The notes: a model not told the origin generated them from the letters alone. Shown: positions 17,117 through 25,541, counted from the first letter of the stretch. The stretch is DNA of 55,090 bases from Aeromicrobium sp. (GCA_025965115.1 JAOPXO010000053.1:1-55090), one strand, 5' to 3'. Translations and numbers: made by a program.

Positions 17117-17518
17117 ATGACCACACGCATTCATCAGGCGATTCTGCTGATTTTGGCCGGCACTGGCGCAATTGTCGGTGTCTGGGCGACCGGATGGCCC
17201 AAGGGTTTCTACGATGCATTTCCCGGCTTCGGCCGTCACTGGGTCAGCATGGACGGCCCGTACAACGAGCATCTTGTCCGCGACGTCGGGGCGGCCTATC
17301 TGGCGCTGACAGTCCTGGCCTTCTACGCGCTGCGCAAGGCGCTTCCCGAGCTCGTTCGTGCCGCCGGAGCTGCCTGGCTGGTCTTCGGCGTCCTACATCT
17401 CGCGTACCACGTGGGCCACCTGGGGATGTGTGGGACGACCGACAAGATCCTCAACGTGGTGGCGCTCGGCGGATCGGTCGTGCTCGCTGCGGCGCTTCTC
17501 GTCCGTGCGTGCGATTGA
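17117..17518 (+). CDS. Conserved membrane protein, unknown function
   Basis: 133 residues with four membrane segments. The loop GFGRHWVSMDGPYNEHLVRDVGA and the later LAYHVGHLGMC give a conserved look with several histidines that could bind metal. I do not recognise the family. ATG at 17117 preferred over the upstream codon at 17108. Convergent with the tetR gene; the 33 bases between them show no clear terminator. Confidence 0.68.
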   Translation: MTTRIHQAILLILAGTGAIVGVWATGWPKGFYDAFPGFGRHWVSMDGPYNEHLVRDVGAAYLALTVLAFYALRKALPELVRAAGAAWLVFGVLHLAYHVGHLGMCGTTDKILNVVALGGSVVLAAALLVRACD

Positions 17519-17551
17519 TCGCGAGCAGGACGCGAGCGTTGTTGGTGGGGT

Positions 17552-18184
17552 TCAGGCGCCGGGAGTGACCGGACCGAGATAGCTGAGTGTCATCTCGACC
17601 ATCTCGTCGATGAACTTCTCGCGCGGGATCGCCGGCTGCTCGAGCACGTATTGGATGGTCAGGTGCTCCACCATCCGCACCAGAATCCATGCTGACGTCG
17701 CGGGTTCATCCACCCGCGTCTGAGACTTGTTGATCGACAGATAGGCGGTCACCAGATCGCTGATGCGCTGCTCGAGGGCTGTGGTCCAGCTGCCGAACTG
17801 CGCGCGCGGCAGCACCTCCACGACGAGCCGCAGGTACTCGATGTTCTCGCTCAAGACATCGAGAAGTCCGGTGAATGCAGCGCGTACGAGCTCAGGCCCG
17901 GGCTCGTCAAGCCGGTCGGCGAGCACGGCGGTCAGTTCGGTCGACAGATCCGCGGCATACCGATCGATCACCGCGGCCAGGATCGTCTCTTTGTCGGGAA
18001 AATATTGATACAACGAGCCCGGGCTGATGTCGGCCTCATCGGCCACCCGGTTGGTGGTGGTCCGCTCATACCCGTCACGCAGAAGCACTCGCTGACCTGC
18101 AGCGATGATGCGTTCGACCATTTCGCGCGAACGTTCCTGCTGAGGTGTGCGGCGCAGATCGCGCGCTGTTGGAGGGCGTGGCAT
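17552..18184 (-). CDS. TetR-family transcriptional regulator
   Basis: 210 residues. The N-terminal DNA-binding domain contains GYERTTTNRVADEADISPGSLYQYFPDKETILAAVI; the C-terminal ligand domain is of the AcrR/TetR type. Divergent from the MpaB-family gene, with a perfect palindrome in the shared promoter region, so it most likely represses itself and that gene. On the minus strand GTGACA, 16 bases, TACAAT, six bases, ATG describe a leaderless promoter whose spacer is almost filled by the palindrome. Confidence 0.93.
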   Translation of the reverse strand: MPRPPTARDLRRTPQQERSREMVERIIAAGQRVLLRDGYERTTTNRVADEADISPGSLYQYFPDKETILAAVIDRYAADLSTELTAVLADRLDEPGPELVRAAFTGLLDVLSENIEYLRLVVEVLPRAQFGSWTTALEQRISDLVTAYLSINKSQTRVDEPATSAWILVRMVEHLTIQYVLEQPAIPREKFIDEMVEMTLSYLGPVTPGA

Positions 18185-18198
18185 ATGCGAATTGTATG

Positions 18199-18212
18199 CG
18201 AGCAATTGCTCG
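18199..18212. promoter_or_regulatory. TetR operator, perfect palindrome CGAGCAATTGCTCG
   Basis: This 14-bp palindrome lies in the -35/-10 spacer of both divergent promoters: minus strand GTGACA (18218-18213) to TACAAT (18196-18191), and plus strand TTGTAT (18192-18197) to CACGAT (18216-18221). One bound dimer would block both genes. Confidence 0.75.
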
Positions 18213-18227
18213 TGTCACGATCTAACG

Positions 18228-19445
18228 GTGACTACAGACACCAGCATGGCCCTGCCGACCCGGTTCCGCTCCGGCGAAGAACGTGGCGCACGACTCGGGC
18301 GGGTGCTCAAGACCGTCGGCCGGGTGAAGTCGGTCAACGAGGAACAGATGGCTCGGATCGGCACGCGATTCCTGGAGCGGGACGAGATCGGTGCAACTCT
18401 CGCCCTGGCGATGCGCTCCACCGGGGAGGACAAGGTCTCGATGGCGCAGTTCCATCAGGCGCTCGTCCATGGAATCGGCACGGTTGAGTCCGCTCCCCCG
18501 GCGCTCCGCGATTTCTTCGCGGCCGTTGACGCCGTGCCGGAGTGGCTGGACTTCGATCTGGTCAACGAGGGTGCACGCGTCTATCGACGGTCCGGCAAGA
18601 CCGGCGCGGACGTCCTGCTGCAGCTGTCATTGCTCGGGGGCTACCGATTCGGCGGTCCGACCGACTTGCTGGTCGCGACTGGTGGCCTCACCGGCGACAC
18701 GACGATGCGCCGCCTTGGCGAGACCCAGAAATGGGGCGTCGCGGTGTCCGAGCACGATGCGATGCGTCGGGACGGTGAAGGTTTCCAGCTCACGGTCCAC
18801 GTACGCCTGATGCATGCCCTGGTCAACCACCGGTTCGAAGGCGGGGATCGGTGGGACACCGCAACCTGGGGCCTGCCGATCAACCAATCGGATCAGGCCG
18901 CGACATTGGGGCTGTTCAACGGCGTCTTCTTGCTCGGTGTGCGCTCGCTGGGCGTGCGGATCACCGCCGCGGAGTCACGAGCCGTCATGCACCTGTGGAA
19001 ATACGTGGGTTGGCTGATGGGCGTCAACGATGACTGGTTGTTCGACGCCGAGCGCGATCAGCACGCGTTCAACTACCACGTACTTCTTGCGCAATCGGAC
19101 ATCACCGAGGCCGGTCCGCAGCTCGCGAACGGGATCCTCGACGCCCAGTCCCAGCTGCACTTCGCACGCTTCGAGCGTGTCGGTCGCGCGTACACGCGCG
19201 CTCGGCTGCTGAGCATGTTGCGGCCGTTCCTGGGCAAGGAGAGCATGCGCGAGCTCAGGCTGCCGGTCCGGTTGCCGTGGGCGACCTTCGTGGTGCTGGT
19301 GCCGAATCTGGTCAACCATCACCTGTTGGGACGGACGGCATGGGGCGAGCGACGACTGCAGGCCAGGGCGACGAAGGCGCGCAACACGATCATGTTTCGC
19401 CACTTCGGACCCGACGCTCCCGAGATCGGCAAGATCGCGGCCTGA
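18228..19445 (+). CDS. Oxygenase MpaB family (DUF2236, rubber-oxygenase-like) protein
   Basis: 405 residues. The region from LVNHRFEGGDRWDTATWG to VMHLWKYVGWLMGV is typical of the MpaB/latex-clearing-protein-like DUF2236 domain, whose characterised members are b-type heme oxygenases acting on polyisoprene or prenyl chains. The substrate here is unknown. A C-terminal hydrophobic stretch (WATFVVLVPNLVNHHLL) may associate with membrane. GTG at 18228 chosen: CACGAT lies six bases upstream; the track start is inside tetR's promoter. Controlled by the divergent TetR. Confidence 0.85.
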   Translation: MTTDTSMALPTRFRSGEERGARLGRVLKTVGRVKSVNEEQMARIGTRFLERDEIGATLALAMRSTGEDKVSMAQFHQALVHGIGTVESAPPALRDFFAAVDAVPEWLDFDLVNEGARVYRRSGKTGADVLLQLSLLGGYRFGGPTDLLVATGGLTGDTTMRRLGETQKWGVAVSEHDAMRRDGEGFQLTVHVRLMHALVNHRFEGGDRWDTATWGLPINQSDQAATLGLFNGVFLLGVRSLGVRITAAESRAVMHLWKYVGWLMGVNDDWLFDAERDQHAFNYHVLLAQSDITEAGPQLANGILDAQSQLHFARFERVGRAYTRARLLSMLRPFLGKESMRELRLPVRLPWATFVVLVPNLVNHHLLGRTAWGERRLQARATKARNTIMFRHFGPDAPEIGKIAA

Positions 19446-19477
19446 GCCGTCGGGCACCGCGGTCGTACACTCGCTGC

Positions 19478-19726
19478 ATGGCTACCGATCAATCGATTCA
19501 CGAGCACATCACCGCACTGGTTGACGAAGAGAAGAAGCTGCGCGAGCAGCTCGGTCATGGCGAGGTCACCCAGGGCGAAGAGCACGCGCGTCTTGCCAGC
19601 ATCGAGGTCGAGCTCGACCGTGCATGGGACCTGCTGCGCCAGCGCAAGGCACTCCGAGAGACTGGCGGTTCGCCCGACGACGCCGCCGAGCGATCGGCCG
19701 ACATCGTCGAGAAGTACCTGGGCTGA
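19478..19726 (+). CDS. DUF2630 family protein
   Basis: 82 residues, almost entirely charged alpha helix: HITALVDEEKKLREQL, then HARLASIEVELDRAWDLLRQRKALRE, then a short C-terminal tail. It matches the small actinobacterial DUF2630 family; function unknown, probably a coiled-coil dimer. TACACT lies exactly six bases before the ATG (leaderless). The next gene starts three bases after its stop. Confidence 0.85.
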   Translation: MATDQSIHEHITALVDEEKKLREQLGHGEVTQGEEHARLASIEVELDRAWDLLRQRKALRETGGSPDDAAERSADIVEKYLG

Positions 19727-19729
19727 CCC

Positions 19730-20380
19730 GTGCAGATCACCCGTTTCGGCCACGCGGCCGTGCTCGTGGAGGTCGCCGACACCCGGATCCTGGTCGACCC
19801 CGGTGTGTTCAGTCCTGACGAGACCTTTGCCCTGGAAGGGCTCGACGCGATCGTCGTCACGCACCAGCACGCCGATCACATCGATCCGGCTCGCGGCGCG
19901 GGTCTCCTCGCGCTCAATCCGGACGCGACGTTGATCTGCGACCCGGAGACCGCAGCCACGTTGACGTTCGGCAGTTGGACGCCCAACTCAGACGGTGTCG
20001 CAACCCAGGTGAAGGGCGCCACGATCACCGGTGTGGGCGCGCAGCACGCCGTCATCGTGCCCGCACTCCCCCGCGTCGCCAATGTCGGCGTCCTCATCAC
20101 AGCGCCCGACGAGCCCGTACTTTTCCTCGCCGGGGACACGTATGAGTACGTGCCGAGCGGCGTCGACGTACTCGGCGTACCGCTGGCGGCGCCATGGGCC
20201 AAGATCAGCGAAACCGTCGAATTCGTGCAGCGCGTGGCGCCGCGGGTGATGTTCCCGGTGCACGATCGGACGATCGCCGATCTCGCGTACGGCATGTACT
20301 GGGGGCACCTCACGAATTTCGGGGGCGTCGAGGATGGCCGCATGTTGGGCCAGGGCGAGTCAACGACAGTCCCTGCCTGA
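19730..20380 (+). CDS. MBL-fold metallo-hydrolase (UlaG-like)
   Basis: 216 residues. FGHAAVLVEVADTRILVDPG and VTHQHADHID give the metallo-beta-lactamase fold with the HxHxDH metal site; a later FPVHD supplies a further ligand. The layout resembles the small UlaG-type hydrolases of actinobacteria. The substrate is unknown. GTG start, translated directly after DUF2630 in the same transcript. Confidence 0.82.
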   Translation: MQITRFGHAAVLVEVADTRILVDPGVFSPDETFALEGLDAIVVTHQHADHIDPARGAGLLALNPDATLICDPETAATLTFGSWTPNSDGVATQVKGATITGVGAQHAVIVPALPRVANVGVLITAPDEPVLFLAGDTYEYVPSGVDVLGVPLAAPWAKISETVEFVQRVAPRVMFPVHDRTIADLAYGMYWGHLTNFGGVEDGRMLGQGESTTVPA

Positions 20381-20381
20381 C

Positions 20382-21368
20382 GTGGATTCCGCGTCGTCAC
20401 GGCTCCGCGCCGCGTCCGTTCCCCTGATGTTGCTGGGTGGGGCCCTGGTGGCGTGCCAATCGCAGATCAACAGCCGTCTGGCGCACGGTCTCGGAACCGG
20501 TCTGCGGTCGGGTGCGCTCGCGGCGGTCATCAGCTTTGGCAGTGGTCTGGTGATCCTCAGCATCGTCATTGCGATCCTGCCGGCAGGACGCCGCGGAGTT
20601 CGCCAGTTGCGCGACGGTGTCGTGACTCACCGCCTGCGGCCGATCGAGTTCCTCGGCGGGCTGTGTGGAGCATTCTTCGTCGCGTGCCAGGGCATCACGG
20701 TCGGCACGATCGGCGTGGCGCTGTTCATCGTCGCGTTCACGGCGGGCCAGTCGGCGAGCTCGCTCGCGGTTGATCACCTTGGGCTCTCACCCCGTGGGAA
20801 GCAGCCGATCACCGCCCCGCGGGTCGTTGCGGCGGCCTTCGCGGTTGGTGCAGTTCTCCTGACGGCTGCGGCCCGGTTGGCCAGCGACACGAGTGCGCTG
20901 GTGGCCTTCTTCGCAGCGCTGGCGCTTCTGGCCGGCACCCTCTCGGCGGTGCAGCAGGCGCTCAACGGTCGGGTGGCCGCCGTCGGTGGACCTTTGGCCA
21001 CGACCTGGAACAACTTTGTGGTCGGAACGTCCGCCCTGCTCGTCTTCCTCGCGATCAGCTTCACCGTGCATGGCCACGTCGTGGGACTCCCCCACACCTG
21101 GTGGCTCTATCTCGGTGGTCTGTTCGGGATGACGTTCATCTGGATCGCTGCGTGGACCGTACGCATCCACGGCGTGCTCGTCCTCGGCCTGTGTACGATT
21201 GCCGGACAGGTTGTCACGGCCGAATTGATCGATGCGCTGAGTGCGAATTCGCACGTGGGAGTCGCCGGCATCCTGGGCGGCGCCTTGACGATTGTCGGCG
21301 TACTGATCGCCCTCTCCATCCGCCCAAAAGTGCGTGACGAACGTTCCGTTGAATTATCTCACAACTGA
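20382..21368 (+). CDS. DMT-superfamily transporter (DUF606/YdcZ type, duplicated)
   Basis: 328 residues with about ten membrane segments in two similar halves (each with a SRLAHGLG- or NGRVAAVGG-like start), the pattern of fused DUF606 (YdcZ-like) transporters. The cargo is unknown. GTG at 20382 is one base past the MBL-gene stop; the track start at 20334 lies inside that gene. Its stop codon overlaps the palindrome that controls the HTH-MurA gene. Confidence 0.78.
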   Translation: MDSASSRLRAASVPLMLLGGALVACQSQINSRLAHGLGTGLRSGALAAVISFGSGLVILSIVIAILPAGRRGVRQLRDGVVTHRLRPIEFLGGLCGAFFVACQGITVGTIGVALFIVAFTAGQSASSLAVDHLGLSPRGKQPITAPRVVAAAFAVGAVLLTAAARLASDTSALVAFFAALALLAGTLSAVQQALNGRVAAVGGPLATTWNNFVVGTSALLVFLAISFTVHGHVVGLPHTWWLYLGGLFGMTFIWIAAWTVRIHGVLVLGLCTIAGQVVTAELIDALSANSHVGVAGILGGALTIVGVLIALSIRPKVRDERSVELSHN

Positions 21369-21372
21369 GATA
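21355..21372. promoter_or_regulatory. Operator-like palindrome TATCTCA-caac-TGAGATA in the murA-HTH promoter
   Basis: Perfect seven-base arms. It sits between TTGAAT (21349-21354) and TATGGT (21371-21376), that is in the -35/-10 spacer of the downstream gene and over the DMT stop codon. The obvious candidate binder is the XRE-type HTH domain encoded by that gene. Confidence 0.65.
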
Positions 21373-21383
21373 TGGTGGTGGAC

Positions 21384-22919
21384 ATGACCGTACGCGATGA
21401 CTATCTTTCTCGTATCGGTGTCCTGATCCGGGACGCCCGCCAGCACAGCGGCTGGACCCAATCCGAACTTGCCTCGGAGCTGAAGACCAGCCAGAGTGCC
21501 GTGAACCGCATCGAGAAGGGCCAGCAGAACTTGACGCTCGACATGCTCGCTCGCATCGGCGCAGCGCTCGACTCCGAGCTGGTCAGCGTTGGCGCCTCGG
21601 GCCCCAGCCACCTGCGTGTCGTGGGTGGGACGACCTTGTCGGGCTCGATCGACGTGAAGTCGAGCAAGAACGCCGGCGTCGCGCTGCTTTGCGCATCGCT
21701 GCTCAACGCGGGCACGACAGTACTGCGCAAAGTTGCCCGCATCGAGGAGGTCAATCGCCTGCTCGAGGTGTTGGAGTCGATCGGCGTCAAGACCACCTGG
21801 CTCAACGATGACAATGACCTCCAGCTGGTCGTCCCGGCAGAGCTCAACCTCGCCGCGATGGATGCTGACGCCGCGCGACGTACGCGAAGCATCATCATGT
21901 TCCTCGGTCCGCTGATGCACCGCTACGACGATTTCGAGCTGCCGTACGCCGGAGGTTGCGATCTCGGCACCCGCACGGTCGAGCCGCACATGACAGCGCT
22001 GCGTCCGTTCGGGCTCAAGGTCGTGGCAACGGAGGGCAGCTATCACGCGACGGCCGCCGCGGGCGTCGGCCCCGAGCGACCGATTGTGCTGACCGAGCGT
22101 GGCGACACCGTCACAGAGAACGCCCTGCTGGCCGCCGCGCGCGTCGACGGGGTCACCGTGATCCGCAATGCGAGCCCCAACTACATGGTCCAGGATCTGT
22201 GCTTCTTCCTGGTCAAGCTCGGGGTCGGCATCGAGGGCATCGGCACGACGACGCTGCGGGTCACCGGCAAGCCGGTCATCAACTGTGATGTCGACTATGC
22301 GCCGAGCGAGGATCCGATCGAGGCGATGAGCCTGGTCGCGGCGGCGATCGTGACGAAGTCCAACATCACTATCCGGCGTGTGCCGATCGAGTTCATGGAG
22401 ATCGAACTGGCGCTGCTGGAGGAGATGGGATTTCACTACGACCGGACGGACGAATACCCCGCCGAGAATGGTGAGACCCGACTGGTCGACATCACGACCC
22501 ATCCGTCTGCACTGCACGCCCCGATCGACAAGATCCACCCGATGCCGTTCCCCGGGCTCAACATCGACAATCTGCCCTTCTTCGCCGTCATCGCGGCGAC
22601 CGCAGAGGGCCAGACGATGTTGCACGACTGGGTCTATGAGAACCGCGCGATCTATCTCACCGAACTGAACAAGCTCGGTGCCTCGGTCAAGTTGCTCGAT
22701 CCGCACCGCGTGCTGATCGAAGGCCCGACTCACTGGAGCGGTGCGGAGTTGATCTGCCCGCCGGCCCTCCGGCCTGCCGTTGTGATTCTGCTCGCGATGC
22801 TCGCTGCCAAGGGCACCTCGGTGCTGCGTAGCGTTTATGTGATCAACCGCGGCTACGAAGACCTGGCCGAGCGGCTCAATGACCTCGGCGCGCAGATCGA
22901 GACCTTCCGCGACATATAG
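21384..22919 (+). CDS. murA: XRE helix-turn-helix fused to UDP-GlcNAc 1-carboxyvinyltransferase (MurA-like)
   Basis: 511 residues. Residues about 5-65 are a Cro/CI-type HTH (GVLIRDARQHSGWTQSELASELKTSQSAVNRIEKG); the rest is an EPSP-synthase-fold MurA domain. MurA landmarks are present: SSKNAGVALL (Lys-Asn pair), GGCDLGTRTVEPH (the PEP/fosfomycin Cys and the Arg five residues later) and ENRAIYLTELNKLGA. So it may be catalytically competent and also bind DNA. I recall the same architecture in a second MurA of streptomycetes. Start 21384 fits a leaderless promoter (TATGGT plus seven bases) better than 21372. Confidence 0.9.
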   Translation: MTVRDDYLSRIGVLIRDARQHSGWTQSELASELKTSQSAVNRIEKGQQNLTLDMLARIGAALDSELVSVGASGPSHLRVVGGTTLSGSIDVKSSKNAGVALLCASLLNAGTTVLRKVARIEEVNRLLEVLESIGVKTTWLNDDNDLQLVVPAELNLAAMDADAARRTRSIIMFLGPLMHRYDDFELPYAGGCDLGTRTVEPHMTALRPFGLKVVATEGSYHATAAAGVGPERPIVLTERGDTVTENALLAAARVDGVTVIRNASPNYMVQDLCFFLVKLGVGIEGIGTTTLRVTGKPVINCDVDYAPSEDPIEAMSLVAAAIVTKSNITIRRVPIEFMEIELALLEEMGFHYDRTDEYPAENGETRLVDITTHPSALHAPIDKIHPMPFPGLNIDNLPFFAVIAATAEGQTMLHDWVYENRAIYLTELNKLGASVKLLDPHRVLIEGPTHWSGAELICPPALRPAVVILLAMLAAKGTSVLRSVYVINRGYEDLAERLNDLGAQIETFRDI

Positions 22920-22954
22920 CAGGGCTGCACCTGACAGGGCATAGCGTGTGGCCT

Positions 22955-23731
22955 GTGTCCGGCAGCTACCTCGACTCCCCCACTCCCCTGGCATTCGCGC
23001 ATCGTGGCGGTTCGGGGGTCAAGGACAACCTCGGCATCGAGAACTCGCTGGCCGCGTTCACCCACGCGTATGCCCTGGGCTATCGCTACCTCGAGACGGA
23101 TGTGCGTTGCACCTCTGACGGCGTGGTCCATGTCTTCCACGATGAAACGCTCGAACGGATGACCGGCAGCTCCGACAGCTTCGTCTCGCTGACCTCAGCG
23201 CAGGTCGAGGCCGAGCGCCTGGGCGGGCGCGAATCCATTCCGACACTCAGCTCGCTCTACGACGCGTTCCCGGACGCTCGCTTCAATATCGATGTGAAGT
23301 CCGACGACGCGGTGGATGCGACCTGCGCGGTGATCGAAGCGCATGGAGCAGTGGAGCGTACGTGCCTGGCGTCCTTCTCGCACTCCCGCCTGAGTCGCAT
23401 TCGCCGACGACTCCCCGCGGTGGCGACCTCGGCATCGACTCGCGAGGTCACCTTGGTCAAGCTCCTGCCGACGTTCCTGCTGCGGGCCTGGGGCGTGCCG
23501 AAGAGCGTATGTCTGCAGGTCCCGGCGAGACACAACGGCATCACGGTCGTCACCCGGCGCTTCGTCACGCGCGCGCACTCGCTGCACCAACAGGTTCACG
23601 TGTGGACCATCGACGACGCAGCCGAGATGACTCGGCTGCTCGATCTTGGCGTCGACGGCATCATCACCGACCGCACGGACATCCTGAAGGACACGCTCGT
23701 CGCCCGTGGCAGCTGGAGGGATCCCGCATGA
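22955..23731 (+). CDS. Glycerophosphodiester phosphodiesterase
   Basis: 258 residues. FAHRGG, ENSLAAF and ETDVRCTSDGVVHVFHDETLERMTG are the GDPD metal and catalytic motifs. It hydrolyses glycerophosphodiesters to glycerol-3-phosphate and an alcohol; no signal peptide is visible, so probably cytoplasmic. The start is uncertain between GTG at 22955 and at 22946. Its stop overlaps the ATG of the MFS gene (ATGA), so the two are coupled and may form an uptake-plus-hydrolysis pair. Confidence 0.88.
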   Translation: MSGSYLDSPTPLAFAHRGGSGVKDNLGIENSLAAFTHAYALGYRYLETDVRCTSDGVVHVFHDETLERMTGSSDSFVSLTSAQVEAERLGGRESIPTLSSLYDAFPDARFNIDVKSDDAVDATCAVIEAHGAVERTCLASFSHSRLSRIRRRLPAVATSASTREVTLVKLLPTFLLRAWGVPKSVCLQVPARHNGITVVTRRFVTRAHSLHQQVHVWTIDDAAEMTRLLDLGVDGIITDRTDILKDTLVARGSWRDPA

Positions 23732-25080
23732 ACAAGACGGCCAATGCCGAGCAGAAATCGTGGTTCTACTACGACTGGGCCAACTCGGCCTACATCACCA
23801 CGATCGGCACCGTGCTCTACGCGCCGTACCTCACGAGTGTGGCCGAGAAGTCGGCGTGCGGCTTCGCCGGCACCGACGACCACAAGTGCACGACCAATCT
23901 GCACGTCCTGGGGCTGTCGGTGTCCGCCGGCTCGCTGGTCTTCTACATCGTCACGGTCTCGACGATCATCTCGGCATTTGTGCTGCCGATCGTGGGCGCG
24001 ATCGCCGACCGGGTCGAGTCCAAGAAGACGATGATGGCCCGCCTGGCCTGGGCCGGCTCGTTCTTCGCCGCATTGATGTTCTTCGTCACCGGCAGCAACT
24101 GGCAGTTCGGCGCCGCCCTCCTGCTGGTTGCCAATTTGTTCTACGCATCGTCGTTGGTGGTCTATGACGCGATCCTGATCGACGTCGCGCCGCCCGACGA
24201 CCGCGACCGCATCTCGTCGCAGGGCTGGGCCTTCGGTTACCTCGGTGGTGGGTTGCTGCTCGCGCTCAATCTGGCGCTCGTGACAGTGAAGCCGTTCGGG
24301 CTCTCCACAGAGTTCGCCGTGCGCATCAGCCTGCTCTCGGCGGCGATTTGGTGGGCATACTTCACGCTCGTTCCATATCGCGGCATCAGGGACCGGGCGC
24401 CCACCGGCGTCGTGCCGGCCGAAGGCGCGACGTTGCTGCAGCGCAGCTTCGGACAGCTTTATCGAACCCTCAAGGAGCTGCGTCGCTATCCGCAGACGCT
24501 GCTGTTCCTGGTCGCCTACCTGTTCTACAACGACGGCATCCAGACGGTGATCTACTCGGCGTCCGTCTATGGCGACAAACAGCTCGGCTTCGGCACCAGC
24601 GTGTTGATCGCGGTGATCTTGATCGTGCAGTTCGTGGCCTTCGCCGGAGCATTGATCTTTGGCCGACTCGCGGCCAGGATCGGCAGCCACCGTACGATCC
24701 TCGGCGGCCTCGCCGTATGGGTCCTGGTGGTGTGTCTCGCGTACTTCCTGCCGGTCAAGCAGATCGCGCCCTTCCTGGTGCTGGCGGTGGCGATCGGACT
24801 CGTGCTGGGCGGCACCCAGGCGCTCTCGCGGTCGTTCTTCTCCCAGCTCATCCCGCGCGGGCGTGAGGCCGAGTACTTCAGCCTCTATCAGGCCTGCGAG
24901 CGTGGCACGAGCTGGCTGGGCACCCTGGTCTTCGGCGTCGTGCACCAGCTCACCGACTCGTACCGTCCCGCGATTCTGGCCCTGATCGCCTTCTTCGTGA
25001 TCGGTGGAGCCTTGCTCTGGAAGCTCGACCCCGACCGAGGAATCGTGGAGGCGGGCAACAAACCACCCTCGCTGGTGTGA
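23728..25080 (+). CDS. MFS transporter, UMF1/Atg22-like
   Basis: 450 residues with about twelve membrane segments. The start KSWFYYDWANSAYITTIGTVLYAPYLT and VYDAILIDVAPPDDRDRISSQGWAFGY are signatures of the UMF1 family (related to fungal Atg22 vacuolar effluxers). Coupling to the phosphodiesterase suggests transport of glycerophosphodiesters or their products; this is inference. CTGGAGGG precedes the ATG. No terminator separates it from rbpA. Confidence 0.88.
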   Translation: MNKTANAEQKSWFYYDWANSAYITTIGTVLYAPYLTSVAEKSACGFAGTDDHKCTTNLHVLGLSVSAGSLVFYIVTVSTIISAFVLPIVGAIADRVESKKTMMARLAWAGSFFAALMFFVTGSNWQFGAALLLVANLFYASSLVVYDAILIDVAPPDDRDRISSQGWAFGYLGGGLLLALNLALVTVKPFGLSTEFAVRISLLSAAIWWAYFTLVPYRGIRDRAPTGVVPAEGATLLQRSFGQLYRTLKELRRYPQTLLFLVAYLFYNDGIQTVIYSASVYGDKQLGFGTSVLIAVILIVQFVAFAGALIFGRLAARIGSHRTILGGLAVWVLVVCLAYFLPVKQIAPFLVLAVAIGLVLGGTQALSRSFFSQLIPRGREAEYFSLYQACERGTSWLGTLVFGVVHQLTDSYRPAILALIAFFVIGGALLWKLDPDRGIVEAGNKPPSLV

Positions 25081-25101
25081 CCCACGCCCCGCTCACTTAG
25101 G

Positions 25102-25127
25102 GGAATCTCATGTGCGTCCCCTACGTT
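25102..25127 (+). promoter_or_regulatory. SigR/SigH-type (disulphide stress) promoter of rbpA
   Basis: GGAAT, exactly 18 bases, GTT: a perfect match to the actinobacterial SigR consensus (GGAAT-N18/19-GTT). Streptomyces rbpA is a known SigR target. Predicted transcription start is near 25133. Confidence 0.9.
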
Positions 25128-25163
25128 GAAGAGGTTGAAGGCCTATGAGAGGGGACGCACATG
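25109..25163 (+). repeat. 14-bp perfect inverted repeat flanking the rbpA start
   Basis: CATGTGCGTCCCCT (25109-25122) and AGGGGACGCACATG (25150-25163) are exact reverse complements 27 bases apart. The right arm holds the ribosome binding site and the ATG; the left arm lies in the SigR promoter spacer and so is absent from SigR-started RNA but present in read-through RNA. Confidence 0.9.
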
Positions 25164-25541
25164 GCTGAACGTGCATTGCGAGGTGCTCGACTCGGAACTC
25201 AGAGTTTCGAGGATGAGCGCGGAGTGGAGATGGCTCCCCGCCAGCAGGTCGAGTACGTCTGCGCCGATGGGCACACGTTCTCGGTGACGATGGCTGACGA
25301 GGCCGATATTCCATTCGAATGGGAAGACCCCAAGACGGGGATGGTCGGTCAGCGCGTCGAAGGTGGCGAACCGCTCATCAAGAATGAGAAGCCGGTCCGC
25401 ACCCACTGGGACATGCTGTTGGAGCGACGCTCGGTTGACGAGCTCGAAGAAATCCTCACTGAGCGGCTTGAGCTGCTCCGTGGTGGTGAGATCGGACCGC
25501 CACACCTGCACCGACCCAGCAAGAAGAAGAAATCTGCCTGA
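25161..25541 (+). CDS. rbpA: RNA polymerase-binding protein RbpA
   Basis: 126 residues. It begins MAERALRGARLGTQSFEDE and contains a central beta domain (VEYVCADGHTFSVTM) followed by RTHWDMLLERRSVDELEEILTERLELL, the sigma-interacting part. RbpA binds RNA polymerase holoenzyme and stabilises promoter opening by group 1/2 sigma factors. The SD AGGGGA lies six bases before the ATG. Expressed from a SigR-type promoter; a UUCG-loop terminator follows. Confidence 0.97.
   Translation: MAERALRGARLGTQSFEDERGVEMAPRQQVEYVCADGHTFSVTMADEADIPFEWEDPKTGMVGQRVEGGEPLIKNEKPVRTHWDMLLERRSVDELEEILTERLELLRGGEIGPPHLHRPSKKKKSA

Noticed and set aside
17519-17551. Terminator between the 17117 membrane protein and tetR
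   Set aside because: No stable hairpin of reasonable length could be drawn.
21354-22994. 546-residue minus-strand ORF opposite the HTH-MurA gene
   Set aside because: Antisense shadow typical of high-GC coding DNA; the plus-strand protein has clear catalytic motifs.
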